Position numbers and translations under genes: made by a program. The notes below the pieces were generated by a model that was not told where the DNA came from, made no database searches, and saw only the letters and a program-made list of their open reading frames with translations. From NCBI RefSeq assembly GCF_000348985.1, contig NC_035924.1, positions 620,001-684,000 of the forward strand: 64,000 nucleotides of DNA. Reading direction: 5' to 3'. Each line of letters opens with the position of its first letter. Position 1 is the first letter of the stretch. The stretch is from Huiozyma naganishii CBS 8797. Taxonomy: Eukaryota; Ascomycota; Saccharomycetes; Saccharomycetales; Saccharomycetaceae. Below, piece after piece: positions 42,617 to 53,900 of the stretch.

Positions 42617-43879
42617 TCAGTAGTCGTCACCTCTGGAGACGATCTCCTTCTTGTGTGGATGCAGCAAGATTGTGTGCTCGAATTGAGCAGTGTAGGAGCC
42701 GCGGACGTCGACGAGCGGTGGGTAGTCCTGTACGGCGCCCTGTTTGACGAGCGAGTTCAATGCGAATAGGTACTTCTCCTCACCCAAGCGGTCTAGGTAT
42801 CTACGGCAGAAGGGCAAAGTACCGAAGTTATCGTCGATCGTTTTCAGTAGTTTCTTGGCGCTCGTTAGCGAGGGCGATGTGTGAGTGTCCGCGTTTCTCG
42901 CGTAGTGCGAACATTCGCCCTCTTGCACGACGTACCCTCTCCCCGTGGTGCCGAAGGTCTCGATGGCGAAGTGCTCACCCTCCTCCATCTTGGTGTTGTC
43001 GCCGTTCTTCACGATGGGGACGGACTTCCCGCCGTGGATTCTGTAAGGTGCAATGTTGTGTCCGCATAGGTTTCTGCAAGGTTTGACCTGGAACGTCTCG
43101 CCGTTGATCTCAACCTCGTACGACTCCATCACCTCCTGAATGGCCTCCCCGATATCGGTAAGCCTGACGTCGATCCCAGCTTCTTTGATCCCCGTGTACG
43201 TCGCGTCCTTCACGGCGGCAAGCAAGTTGTCGTACTGTGGGTCGAACGCGACTGTCCACGCGGAGTCAATTATGTTACCGTTGACTTGCACACCGAAGTC
43301 CACCTTCATGACGTCCTCGTACTTTAGCACGGTCTTGTCCCCGCTGTTAGGGGTGAAATGCGCTGCCACGTGGTTCAGCGAGAGACCTGTAGGGAACCCA
43401 ATCCCCTGGCTCTTCGGGTCGTCCATCTGCTTCAAGTCCTCCGCGCCAGTGTACTTCCTCGTCGCGTTCTCAATGATATCAGCAATGTCTGAAAGAAGCA
43501 TCCCGGGCTTCAACTTGTTCTGCACGTTCCTCCGCACCCGCTTGTGGATCTCAGCACCCTTCCGCACCTCATTCCAGTGGTCCGTCCGCTCCGCATCCCT
43601 CTGCAAGTACCGTTTCTCCTCATCCGTAGTACGCGCCAAGTTGAAATCGTTGTCGTAATCCATCCATTCACCCTCTGGGTACACGCCCTCAGGGTAATAC
43701 GTCTCTATCTTCTTGATCGGATTCTTCTTTTTCTTCTTCTTGTTCTTGCTCTTCTTCCCGCTGCCAGCTTGCGCATCTGGGGCAGCATTACCTCCCACAA
43801 CGGCTCCGGTGTCAATTGGACCCTTCTCCTCCGGAACGGCGGCCACTTCCGGGACAGAAACTTCAGCAGTATCACTCAT
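42617..43879 (-). CDS. MAP2: methionine aminopeptidase 2, MAP2
   Basis: The product has 420 residues (S. cerevisiae Map2: 421). It removes initiator methionine from nascent proteins in the cytosol. A lysine-rich N-terminal block ([12 protein letters not shown]) that contacts the ribosome precedes the catalytic domain. Metal ligands are visible in the family contexts [18 protein letters not shown] (two Asp), [11 protein letters not shown] (His) and [17 protein letters not shown] (Glu). The first Met of the frame is used. Confidence 0.96.
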   Translation of the reverse strand: MSDTAEVSVPEVAAVPEEKGPIDTGAVVGGNAAPDAQAGSGKKSKNKKKKKKNPIKKIETYYPEGVYPEGEWMDYDNDFNLARTTDEEKRYLQRDAERTDHWNEVRKGAEIHKRVRRNVQNKLKPGMLLSDIADIIENATRKYTGAEDLKQMDDPKSQGIGFPTGLSLNHVAAHFTPNSGDKTVLKYEDVMKVDFGVQVNGNIIDSAWTVAFDPQYDNLLAAVKDATYTGIKEAGIDVRLTDIGEAIQEVMESYEVEINGETFQVKPCRNLCGHNIAPYRIHGGKSVPIVKNGDNTKMEEGEHFAIETFGTTGRGYVVQEGECSHYARNADTHTSPSLTSAKKLLKTIDDNFGTLPFCRRYLDRLGEEKYLFALNSLVKQGAVQDYPPLVDVRGSYTAQFEHTILLHPHKKEIVSRGDDY

Positions 43880-44100
43880 TTATCGTTACTCCCCTGGATG
43901 ATACTTGTCGATACCAAGACATCTCCTACGAAAGGGACACATCGAGTGTAACACCGAAGTAATTGTAGTTTGCGATGTGAAGAGCAGCAGCAAAACACCT
44001 TGAAATTTTTCACTTCAAAAATTTAAAGGAAGAGACCAGTTGCGACGGTCACTGCAGTGCAGAGTCCATTACTCACAGACACACTCACACACGTACAGGT

Positions 44101-44665
44101 ATGCTGAGGGCTGTCCCCTGTTTGTCCCGGTGTGGTGGTCGCTTTTTCAGCACTTCGTTAGCTTCATGGCAGCAACAACAACGGGGTGGTTCTCCTGGAT
44201 CCCCTGCTCCGTCGTCCTCGTCCTCGCTGCTGGATGAGTTCACGGAGGGGATGCCGACTCTTCGATCGTATAACGTCAGCGGGATGCTGGACTCGACGCT
44301 GGACCTCGGGCTGTCCCCCACCTGCGGGCAGCTCCACGCGGGATGCTGCGAGCAAAGCGAGTGCGAACAGGGCCGCGCTACTGGAGAACACCGAGATCAA
44401 AGAACTGGCGATGGCAAGCCGATACGGTCCGCGTGCGGGCCGGACGGTGTCTGTACACAACAACGATACAACCTCGGCGTGTCGCAGCCTGGACAGCACG
44501 CTCTACGCCAACAGCATCGCCCAAGACCGCAGAGCGCAGAGGTTCTACATGAAGCCGGGCAAGAGGGCCGAGCAGAAGACAGCGCTCCGCCACAGAAAGA
44601 CCTTCATGAAGGGGTTCAAGCATCTGATGGACATAGTCCAGGACGCAAAGCGCAAGGGTTACTGA
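44101..44665 (+). CDS. MRP21: mitochondrial small-subunit ribosomal protein MRP21 (bS21m), frame broken
   Basis: Mrp21 is the bS21-like protein of the yeast mitochondrial ribosome. The N-terminal frame from the ATG at 44101 gives a good mitochondrial presequence (MLRAVPCLSRCGGRFFSTS). The conserved C-terminus is in the next frame (+1): QRFYMKPGKRAEQ, RHRKTFMKGFKHL and DAKRKGY, a near match to S. cerevisiae Mrp21. The switch must fall after about 44290 and before about 44340; a C5 run at 44315-44319 is a good candidate for one surplus base. Rejoined length is about 187 residues (S. cerevisiae 177). No intron signals are present, and neither frame has a stop at the switch, so a sequence error is the simplest reading. 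Confidence 0.85.
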
Positions 44666-45324
44666 ACCGGTGTACAAGCTCTCTCTGATTCTAATAATAA
44701 TACATATTCGGACTGTAAATAGTAAAGCTAGTGCTAGTAACGGAAGGGCACTGCCTCACCAGCTCCAATACCTCCCCTGCCCCTCTTTTAGAGCAGCATC
44801 AGACGGGTTTTATATCCCGCACAGGGGATCCCGGGGAACGTTAACATATCGCGATAAGCAGAGAGATGCCCAAAATTACGCTTGTTAAACGAGAAACGTG
44901 TTTTGGGGATGCCCATCCTCAAGGGGAGGCGGACTGCGCCATGCGTCTTCTCTCCACGTCTTAAACGCACCTGGAAACAGCGCAGTACGGGAGGTGATCG
45001 GCGCAATCTGTTGCAGGGCATCGGTTGCGATCGTGGAGGGGACAGTAAAGGGGAGGGGCTTCTTGCGGGCTCCCCTTGCCTCGGATCGAGATACAATCTG
45101 TAGACACGCATGCGCATAGCTACATGTTCTATGGATGCTGTTGCCTATTGTCAGGTGGATTGCAGGGTGGCGTGCCTCCTCCCTATAACCCCTCTTAGCG
45201 TAACAGGTACCGGCGATGACATGTGTATATAAGCTGACTACGGTGCGATGCCCTCGGAGTTGTGCAAGAGCCTAGTGTTTTGGAGGTTGGATTAGAAGTT
45301 CCGGTTCTTCTACATTGCTTAACA
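44666..45324. other. intergenic, MRP21 downstream / AVT upstream, GC-rich
   Basis: 659 bp with a GC-rich block at about 44900-45080. No gene or recognised motif is seen. Confidence 0.55.
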
Positions 45325-46962
45325 ATGGTGTTTCGCTGGCCAGTTGGTTCGGCGGAGTTGGCGCTGCTCAAGACGGGTTCCGTCGTGGGCATTCTGGCAC
45401 TGCCATCGATATTCCAGGCAGTTGGGTTGCTCTACGGAGCACTGCTCTGCGTGGCGTGCGTCTGCACTTCGGCGCTGGCCATTGTGCTGCAGGCGCAAGT
45501 GGCCGAATACGTCCCCAATGGGTGTGTGTCGTTCTTCATACTCGCCGAGATGGTCGACGACCGCCTGCCCGTGCTATTCGACATCGCAATGGTTGTCAGG
45601 GGGCTCGGTGTCTCGACAGCGTATCTGGTCATCGTGGGGGACTTGCTCCCGCAGTTGTTCCCAGCACAATGTATCCCCGCAAGGTGGCTGTGCATTCTAC
45701 TTGTCGCGGCCTGCCTCGCTTTGCCGCTGAGTTGCATACACGGGCTTAGCGTCTTGGGATACTCTCCCATTCTGTCATCGACGCTCACCGCTGTCCTCGC
45801 AGTGTGCATGCCGCTGTTTTACCTCTTTGGTGGAGTATCACCCTTTGACGCGGGCACCGTAACCAGAGCGACTAGCAACGGTGCCCCGAGGCTGCTAGGC
45901 TTGCCCCTGCTCATGTTCATGTTCACCTGTCACCAAAACATATTTCCGACACTGAACTGCGCAAGGGAGAGGGGCCTCAAGCACACACTGAGGGTCCCAC
46001 TCACGTACTTGGCCGCGTACGCAGCGGTATGTCTCATTTGCGGTATCACGGGGTACCTGACCTTCCACAAAAGTACACGAACGATCCCGAGCAACGTTCT
46101 GTTGCTGTACCCACAGGGAAGCATCCTCGGAACACTCTGCCGTGTCACTACATTGCTGAGTGTCACATTGAGTTTCCCGCTCCTGTGCCATCCGACAAGG
46201 GCCGCATTGAACCACATTTGGGCACACTGGGGACGCGGCCAGGACAGCCAGGCAAGCCAACCGCGGTACAAGACGGACGCCACTGTGGACGAGACGGAGT
46301 GGACCCCGCTGATCTCGATCGAGGGCCGCAGGGTCTCCGTCGACGAGATGGTCGAGGAGGGGTACACTAAGTCGCTGCCCCTGCGGAACAACCCATGTTC
46401 CACGGACAGCGCGTGTACAGGTGGGACAACGGCAAGCTTTATCGCAATCACAATACTCCTCGTGGCGGTACCGACATGCCTCAGCGTCTTTATAGACAGT
46501 GCCACGCTGGGGGCAGTCCTGGGGCTCGTCGGTATCACAGCCTCGGTGACCGTCGGGTACGTACTCCCGGGCATTCTCGGCTGGAACCTCATCGGGATAG
46601 ATCTCGCAGCGACACACTGGGAAAGCCGGCGCGGCAGCACCCGCCTGATCAAGTACGCTGACGGGCGCTCTACGCTCGCGATGGGCAAGCGGAGGATTAG
46701 CCGCCGCTGCCGTCTACGTAGTCGCGACAACCCGTTGAACCCAGGGCACATACGCCCCACATATACAGTTCATATACAGCCGTTTCTATCAAAGGACCTC
46801 AAGACGCGAATTTCTATTGTCCTTTCCGGAATTTGCCTGCGATTAACGCGTAGTTTAATTTTTGATCTCGATGCATCTGACGCTCGAAGAGTGTTTCCTT
46901 TGCAGGTGGGCAGCTGTCTGTACTGGTGGTGGGACACACGGTTGTGTTTGTACGTAGTTTAA
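45325..46962 (+). CDS. AVT5/AVT6: vacuolar amino-acid transporter of the AVT5/AVT6 type; C-terminus probably shifted
   Basis: A multi-spanning amino acid/auxin permease-family protein of 545 residues as read, longer than Avt5 (459) or Avt6 (448). The start SAELALLKTGSVVGILALP is the hallmark of the family, and about ten hydrophobic spans follow. The final part after about residue 445 is Arg-rich and unlike a transporter. If the frame moves by +1 between about 46648 and 46690, a last hydrophobic helix (WASGGLAAAAVYVVATTR) appears and the protein stops at 46738 with about 470 residues, matching the family. I therefore suspect a one-base error. The ATG at 45325 is used because the upstream extension begins with GTG. 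Position between MRP21 and SHO1 fits both paralogues. Confidence 0.83.
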   Translation: MVFRWPVGSAELALLKTGSVVGILALPSIFQAVGLLYGALLCVACVCTSALAIVLQAQVAEYVPNGCVSFFILAEMVDDRLPVLFDIAMVVRGLGVSTAYLVIVGDLLPQLFPAQCIPARWLCILLVAACLALPLSCIHGLSVLGYSPILSSTLTAVLAVCMPLFYLFGGVSPFDAGTVTRATSNGAPRLLGLPLLMFMFTCHQNIFPTLNCARERGLKHTLRVPLTYLAAYAAVCLICGITGYLTFHKSTRTIPSNVLLLYPQGSILGTLCRVTTLLSVTLSFPLLCHPTRAALNHIWAHWGRGQDSQASQPRYKTDATVDETEWTPLISIEGRRVSVDEMVEEGYTKSLPLRNNPCSTDSACTGGTTASFIAITILLVAVPTCLSVFIDSATLGAVLGLVGITASVTVGYVLPGILGWNLIGIDLAATHWESRRGSTRLIKYADGRSTLAMGKRRISRRCRLRSRDNPLNPGHIRPTYTVHIQPFLSKDLKTRISIVLSGICLRLTRSLIFDLDASDARRVFPLQVGSCLYWWWDTRLCLYVV

Positions 46963-47054
46963 TCTCATTTTTGTGAAGACAGAAAGGGTCCCCAAGTTTA
47001 GAGGGCACATTTTTGCTAGTACATATTCATCAATTAACAGGCTCATCATCACCG

Positions 47055-48083
47055 ATGGATTTCACAAGACCGCTGCAGAAACAGAGGAGGACGTTTACGC
47101 AACGGCATCGTTTTGAGGTGAAGAATCTACTGGGTGATCCCTTTGCGATCTCGACGACGTCCATTGCTTTGATCTCTTGGATCATCACGATTGGTGGGTC
47201 CATCGCGGTCGCTTCCGATAACGAACCGTTCCCCAGGTTCACATGGTGGGGGATAGGGTTTGAGTTCTTCCTGATATGTTTGATTTCTGTGTTCTACTGC
47301 TACAATGTAGTCGATTACTACAGGATCTTCCTGTGCGGGTCACTCTCCGTCGCGTTCGTCTACACCACAAACAGTGCTACTAACCTGGTGTATAGTGACG
47401 GTTCAAGAAAGGCCGCTGCGTCCGCTGGGGTAGTCCTACTGTCCATTGTGAACTTCATCTGGCTGTTCTATTTTGGCGGCGATAATGCGTCCCCCTTCAA
47501 CAGGTGGATCGATTCGTTCTCCCTGCACGGTATACGGCCATCACCTTACGAGCATTCGACTCTGAGAGCCCGTAGGAGGTCGAGTAAACCGCTCGCTAGT
47601 ACGCCAAGACCGGTGACCAGGTACACCACGGAAACAAACCAAGATCAGCAACCGTTCCACGACGGGTCCTACCAGGGGAACAATTACATGTCCTCCACCG
47701 CGCTGAGTGGGTTTGAGAACACAGAACCGCAGTTCAATCCAGGTACTCAGTACGACACAATAAACACGCACCACATGCCGCAAGTCGACGAAGCCACTGG
47801 GGCACGCGCAAGGGGCACGTATCTCACGAATGAGAACACAGATACCACTATGAGTGGGACCCTTGGGCTGTACAGCGAGCTCGGGGATGAGGAGAACTTC
47901 ATGTACACGGCAAAGGCACTGTACTCCTACGATGCGGACAGTAACGACCAGTACGAGGTATCGTTTGAACAGGGGGAGATCCTGAAAGTCAGCGACATTG
48001 AGGGCAGGTGGTGGAAGGCTAGGAGAGCCAATGGTGAGACAGGTATAATTCCAAGTAATTACGTAGAGTTGATCGAGTCATAA
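47055..48083 (+). CDS. SHO1: plasma-membrane osmosensor/scaffold SHO1
   Basis: The product has 342 residues (S. cerevisiae Sho1: 367). Sho1 scaffolds Pbs2 and Ste11 in the HOG pathway with Hkr1, Msb2 and Opy2. A short basic N-terminus is followed by four membrane spans (about residues 33-150), a variable linker and a C-terminal SH3 domain (residues about 285-340; ALYSYDADSNDQYEVSFEQ, WWKARR, GIIPSNYVEL). The ATG at 47055 gives the conserved N-terminus; the frame upstream opens without a better start. Confidence 0.96.
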   Translation: MDFTRPLQKQRRTFTQRHRFEVKNLLGDPFAISTTSIALISWIITIGGSIAVASDNEPFPRFTWWGIGFEFFLICLISVFYCYNVVDYYRIFLCGSLSVAFVYTTNSATNLVYSDGSRKAAASAGVVLLSIVNFIWLFYFGGDNASPFNRWIDSFSLHGIRPSPYEHSTLRARRRSSKPLASTPRPVTRYTTETNQDQQPFHDGSYQGNNYMSSTALSGFENTEPQFNPGTQYDTINTHHMPQVDEATGARARGTYLTNENTDTTMSGTLGLYSELGDEENFMYTAKALYSYDADSNDQYEVSFEQGEILKVSDIEGRWWKARRANGETGIIPSNYVELIES

Positions 48084-48201
48084 GTATGCAGAGTTTGTCT
48101 GCTAGGTTTTTCAATATTAGAGAGTAGGTTTCGCTGACACTCTCACAGCTTTGAGAAATTTATGATAAATTTACTATATATTACTATTGTAGAGTAAAGA
48201 C

Positions 48202-49009
48202 TTACACAACGACACCAGAGTTGGAGGCAACTCTTGGCCACAAGTCAGCACATTCCTTACCGACTGGGCCAGTGATGGCAGAACCCTTCATTTCACCCTT
48301 TGGATTAGCGATGACACCGGCGTTGTCTTCGAAGTATAGGAAGACACCGTCCTTTCTTCTCCAGGACTTGGCTTGTCTGACCACAATAGCTGGCATGACC
48401 TTCTTTCTCAATTCAGGCTTACCCTTCTTGACAGTGGCCATAACCATGTCACCTAGAGAGGCGGCTGGTAGTCTGTTCAATCTGGAACCAGAACCCTTGA
48501 CAGCAATGATGTACAAGTTTCTGGCACCTGTGTTGTCAGCACAGTTCATGATGGCACCAGTTGGTAGACCTAACTATTTTAAAAAGAGTGGGTGGAGTCG
48601 AACATCAAACACACCATTGTATTTCCTAGTTGATTTTCATCCTTATGCCAGAATGAACAACAAGGTAATCAACATGCAGAGTGGTATTAATTCGAGAGTA
48701 AGAATTCTGTTAGTAAAAATGTGCCTTAGCTTGTAGCTGCAAAGGGGAACATGCGGGAGGGTGAGACCGAACTGGGGCAGTTATCTCATATATTATCGAG
48801 AGATTGTGTTTTAATTGCACCATGCGTCGTTTCCCTTATGATGTTAGGTCCATTTTAATCCTAGAGTATTTCAACGTTCTTCCAACAACAAAGAACTGTC
48901 CTCTCCGTGGCCATTTTATTCCCACAGTTGCAATCACTTAACTTGTTTAGCTCATATTATAACATACTGAAATTCTGAATTTTGTACCTTGAGCACCGTT
49001 ACCAGACAT
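48202..49009 (-). CDS. RPL23: 60S ribosomal protein L23 (uL14), two exons
   Basis: Exon 1 is 48968-49009 and exon 2 is 48202-48573, joined to 137 residues, the exact length of S. cerevisiae Rpl23. Exon 1 codes [14 protein letters not shown], and exon 2 starts [20 protein letters not shown]. The 42-nt first exon with a phase-0 junction is as I know it from S. cerevisiae RPL23A/B. Codon bias is strong. S. cerevisiae has two copies (YBL087C, YER117W); here one is seen, between SHO1 and SLX8. Confidence 0.97.
48574..48967 (-). other. RPL23 intron
   Basis: 394 nt on the minus strand: GTATGT donor (complement of 48962-48967), TAG acceptor at 48574-48576. The only perfect TACTAAC is at the complement of 48709-48715, about 136 nt before the acceptor, which is long for yeast. 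Confidence 0.92.
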
Positions 49010-49678
49010 TATTTATCTTTGGATATTTGAGGTATCTGGTCCACTAATTAATGATAGAATGGCCAAACGTACCTTCAAAACAGACTTACAAGTTAAGCCT
49101 TCAAACAGTTCCGTATTGTGCGTTACGGGAAGGAATCTGCAGAAACCTACCAGGAGATGCTCCAGCGGGTCCCATTGGGGGAAGGACAGAATCGTGAGCT
49201 CTGCGAGATTGTTCGTGGGCCCGGGCGGGAGAGCGGCGTCCCTCCCCCCGGGACCCCGAGACCGGAGGGAGAAACCCTCTGGGGGAGCACTTCTTCTCAC
49301 TGGAATAATCTTGGAGCGCTTCTGCCTAGACGGAAAACGCTCCCTCTATCTCCCACTGGAATCCGAGCCTGAAACAACCGACAAATAACCTGAACCTCTT
49401 TTTTGCCGAAACGGGACAACAGAAAGTACATGTGACCGAATATTGAAGAATTGAAGAGAAAAAATGTTGTAAATTTTGGGTCCAAAATTTGCATTCTGAA
49501 GAAATGTACTGATGTACCAACCAGTCACGTAGAGTCTGTTACGCGATGGGATGTCCCACGAAAACGGCTCACGAAGTTGAATTTGAAGAAAGTACTGGTT
49601 ACGTTAAGTTAGGGACACTCGTTTGCCATCATAGGTTCCTTGTTGGCGAAACGGTGATGTGGAGGGATCCAGAAAGGT
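49010..49678. other. RPL23-SLX8 intergenic region with GC-rich island
   Basis: 669 bp between divergent genes. A GC-rich block lies at about 49125-49300, roughly 115-290 bp before the RPL23 ATG. No gene is seen. Confidence 0.5.
49503..49515 (-). promoter_or_regulatory. Rap1-like site upstream of RPL23
   Basis: On the RPL23 strand this reads ACATCAGTACATT, one base from the RPG box ACATCCGTACATT, about 495 bp before the ATG. It is plausible but unproven. Confidence 0.4.
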
Positions 49679-50338
49679 ATGGATAGCTCAGATGAAGACT
49701 TCATACCGCGCAAGAGGGCAAGGCTAGTGCGGGAAGGAGCTTTGAACGACGATTCTGAAGCATCTGAGTCATCCACCGATTTGGGTACAAACGATGACGT
49801 CCCTATATATCAGGAATCCGGTTCCGATTCGGAGTCTGTTGAAGTTTTAGAAGAGAGGGATGTAGATGTTGAAAACTTTAATTTGGATGAAGCCTTCAAA
49901 ACGACAAACGGGAACGGGAACGGCTCTGCGGATTCGCCTAATGCGGTGCAGGAACCACCCATGATCGATTTGGACGCAGAGGCACAACAGCAAGTGGTAG
50001 AGATACCTGATGAGGATGAGGATGCGCGGAACAAGGATGGGGATGTAGGAAACGACGATGTGACTAGGGAGTTACGAGAGACGCAGCAGAACCAAAAGCC
50101 ACCTCAATCGTACAAACCACTGAGAGAATACAAGTGTCCAATATGTTTTGATCCACCAGATGTGGCAATGGCAGCTCCGTGTGGCCATGTATTCTGCTGC
50201 GAGTGTCTGTTCAACATGGTGAACAACTCCAGAAATAGAGGTAATTTTGGTTTATGCGCTCTCTGCAGATCCAAAGTGGACTTCAAACGATGTAAAATGA
50301 TAATTGTAAGGAAGAATAAAGTGAGCAAGCCGGTTTAG
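49679..50338 (+). CDS. SLX8: SUMO-targeted ubiquitin ligase subunit SLX8
   Basis: The product has 219 residues (S. cerevisiae Slx8: 274). With Slx5 it ubiquitinates sumoylated nuclear proteins. The N-terminal two thirds are acidic and contain hydrophobic-acidic patches (VVEIPDEDED) of the sort that bind SUMO. The C-terminal RING (about residues 151-200) has CPICFDPPDVA, CGHVFCCECLF and CALCRSKV with all eight ligands. Its place beside RPL23 and BOI matches YER116C. Confidence 0.9.
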   Translation: MDSSDEDFIPRKRARLVREGALNDDSEASESSTDLGTNDDVPIYQESGSDSESVEVLEERDVDVENFNLDEAFKTTNGNGNGSADSPNAVQEPPMIDLDAEAQQQVVEIPDEDEDARNKDGDVGNDDVTRELRETQQNQKPPQSYKPLREYKCPICFDPPDVAMAAPCGHVFCCECLFNMVNNSRNRGNFGLCALCRSKVDFKRCKMIIVRKNKVSKPV

Positions 50339-50940
50339 TAGTGGACAGGTGAACTTTGTCCAATTTCGCACTTTTAAGTCATCCCCTCATCGTATCTCTC
50401 CGTCTGAGCCACTCTACATGACTCCCGGGACATTCAAGTATATATAATATATTCACTTCCATCAAACTAACATTCATTAGTAAAGACTAGGTTCGACCCC
50501 TCTAACGCAGCAGCGTTTACTGGGTCGTGCCGTTGGTGTGAGCCTTATACAACGAGATGGCACGGGCACGTGATTTCGCGTTAGTGGTGTCTTTATTTTT
50601 TTTCTTCTTTTTTGCCTGAAAAATTTAAACATCGGGAAACATGTTCTCATATTTGAGAAATGTTGTAATGTGTAGTTCAAAAACTGGTTTGGTAGTAGAA
50701 CGAAGGGCAGGACGGTCCAGTACACTTGGGTGTTTTTAACAGTAGCTCCATTTAGATTAGAAAAGTACGCGCGTGCACTGTTTTTTTCTTTCTTCCCCTC
50801 AAAAACGTGCCAAAAACTCTAGGTTCATCCCTCATCATTCAGGGACATAAGTTTTTTCTTCCTTTTTGCGGTTACTCGGTTCTCTGGATAAGGAACCAAG
50901 TTTTGCTGTGTCCTACTCTCGTGAGAAATCGAGGGCAAAA
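50339..50940. other. intergenic, SLX8-BOI
   Basis: 602 bp with T-rich tracts near 50590-50610 and 50780-50795. A GGTTCGACCCC at 50490 resembles a tRNA B box, but no tRNA can be folded around it. No gene is seen. Confidence 0.55.
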
Positions 50941-53900
50941 ATGAGTGCAAAATTATCCAACATGCTATCAGAGATTGATACGAGCGTATCCGGGAATTTT
51001 TCAAGGGACTCACTCAATGACGGGAATATAACAGGTCAAAGTACTCCAAGGATATTCCCCATATATATATGCATCAATGAATATTTGAAAAGAATGGAGG
51101 ATGAGCTGAATATGAAACCAGGTGATAAGATTCAAGTTATCACGGACGATGAGGAATACAACGATGGTTGGTACTTTGGGAAAAACTTGAGGACAAAGGA
51201 GGAAGGGTTATACCCGGTGGTGTTTACCCAGGTTATAAGCACAGAGAGGAAACCGACTTTGATGAGAGCCAAATCTTTGAAAAGAATGAACAGTCCTTCG
51301 ACGCCGAATGAGGGCAGTGACATATCGGCAAGCTTCAACGGGTCGCTCAATAACCACAGCACTAATATCAGTACGTCCAGTCATAACAACGGTGAGGACG
51401 GTTTAACATCCCTAGTGTCAAGGATGACTACGAGTGGGGAGTTCTCTACGCCGAAATCATTGAGAATGGCAGACTCTTCCCCAACAAAGAAAACAGGCAC
51501 CATCCGTGACGAAATATTCAAGAATGACCCGCAAAATGATAAGCTGGACAGGAAAGTGTCGGTGAAGAGCACAATGAGTGATATTGACAAAGCCATTGAC
51601 GATTTCCAATTTGAACCAGCAGGAGAATCGACGAACGGCCCAAGCAACCCTACTTCACTGGTCAATCTGAATGATGATTCCGTTTCATCCAGTTTTGTAA
51701 ACAGTACCCTATTTTCAAGCACGGCTGATTTGAATCTGGCTAACAGACCGCCTACTTCTGCGACGCCCCCCATCGGAGAGCAGTCCAAAAACACAAATGC
51801 TAATCATGACAGGATATCTGTTGCAAATGCCGCTGACTGGACTCCAGAAGAAGTCTCTCAATACTTTATGCAATGTGGCTTTGATCAACAATCATCTTCG
51901 ATGTTCAAACAACACAAAATTTCGGGTAAGATTTTACTTGAATTGGAATTGGTGCATCTGAAGGAACTAGACGTCAACTCTTTTGGGACGAGATTTGAAA
52001 TGTTCAAAGAAATTGAGTCTTTGAAGCAGCAGGTAAAGGCTCTACAGGAGAATGTGAATCAAGATTTCGGCGTTGCTAAAACCCCTAGTTTTGGTGTGGA
52101 CTCTGGAAATCCAATGTCGAGAGAATTAATGCCACCAGCTTTTGTCGATTACCGAGCCCAAAGTTCGGATACTATACCGTCTTCCAATGCGTCGACTCCA
52201 ACCATATCAGTAACGAAATCGTCAAAAAAAGAGAAATCGCGCCCGACTTCCTTAGTTTTGAACAATCAAACGCCAAGAAATGTCTCGTCCAGTACCATGC
52301 CTTTAGACATTGTTGACGAAATAGCTGATCCTAGCATGTTCGTCTCTCCAAGGAGAGCACCAAAACCGCCATCTTATCCAAGTCCAGTTCAACCTCCAAA
52401 ATCTCCAATGATCAAATCAGCAGGCTCTAATAAGTCGAACTCGACGCCTCTACTGAATTCTAATAAGTCTTATTCGCCACCTTCCCTGTACCAATCATCA
52501 GCGAACAAAAGCGGTCCACCAAACAATGATAAGGAAAGTGTTGGGCCAGAAGCATTAACAATTAGGACACCTTCAGTAAAACAGAGTTTGCGAATACCCG
52601 AAAGTGATCCTGCTGGACTCCATACTCAGAATGACGATGCTAGTACTAATGGCAGACCCAGCTCGAGTGTTTACGATAATGCGTCCGTTGAAGAAGCTTT
52701 GGAAGAGATGAAGTTGCAGGACGCAACGCCAGATGATGATGAAGATCCGAGAAAAGTTAAGAGGAATTCCTCTATGCGTTCATACTTTTCGAAGAATCAA
52801 GATAAGAGAGCTAGTAGTACTTCTGGGTCTTTGAAGAGAAGCAGTTCATTCACTCTCAAGAAGAAAAATGGTCTGCTAACAAGTCCATTCAAGCAACAAT
52901 TCACCGATAGTGCAAACAGGAACGCTGCAGAGGATAGAAACATTTCGAAGACAAAAGAAGATCCAAGGTCGCCACCTAAGAAAAATAAATTCAGATCTGT
53001 CAGTGCCAAGGAGTCACCGGCAAACCAACCTGTCGATGCTGCGAGAAAGATTCTGGAAGGCGACAAATCGAAGAGATCGGTGAGCGAGGCAATGAAAAAC
53101 AAATCTCTCCGCACTATGGCCACAAGAGCTCCTCCAAAGAAACTGCAAACAACTGCGTTCACCGAGGGATTGAGAACCATTTCAGTCAAGGATGCGATGA
53201 AGACAGCTGGATTCTCTGGCTGGATGAGCAAAAAGGGGAGTGGCACGATGAGCACGTGGAAAACAAGATTCTTCACATTGGAAGGTACCAGACTATCCTA
53301 TTTTGCCAGTACTACGGACACCAGAGAGCGTGGTCTTATTGATGTGACTGGGTATCGTGTAGTGCCGGCAAAAGAGGACGATAAATTTGTTTCTCTCTAC
53401 GCCGCATCTACAGGTAAAGGGCGTTATTGTTTCAAATTATTGCCGCCCCAGCCGGGCTCCAAAAAGGGACTAACTTTCACTCAACCCAGGGTACATTATT
53501 TTGCTGTCGACACGAAAGAGGAAATGAGAGGATGGATGGCGCATTTAATCAAAACCACCATTGATATAGATACCTCGGTTCCCGTTATCAGTTCGTATAG
53601 CACGCCAACCGTATCTCTGTCCAAAGCTAAAGAAATGCTAGCAGAAGCCCGCGCCGAAACTAAGCTGAGAGAAAAGGAAAGGTTGATAAATGACGACGAA
53701 GAAGACGAAGGAAAAAAATTATGGGATCAACAACATCAAAATTCAAAGCTACGGTCCCAACAGCGAAAACAAGAAAAGTTTGCTAAAGGAAGTACTCCTA
53801 ACAGTTCTACAGAAACTGTTACTAACACTGTAACCAATACAAGTGCCGGTTCAAACGGCTTTGCAAGTCCATATCTGTTGGCGTCAGGAATGTCGCCAGA

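Noticed and set aside
44290..44340. An intron to explain the MRP21 frame change.
   Set aside because: No GTATGT donor or TACTAAC branch site occurs in the gene; a one-base indel is simpler.
44101..44688. MRP21 as one 195-codon frame.
   Set aside because: The second half of that frame lacks the conserved Mrp21 C-terminus, which is plainly in the next frame.
50490..50500. GGTTCGACCCC resembling a tRNA B box.
   Set aside because: No A box at the right distance upstream and no cloverleaf or acceptor stem can be drawn around it.
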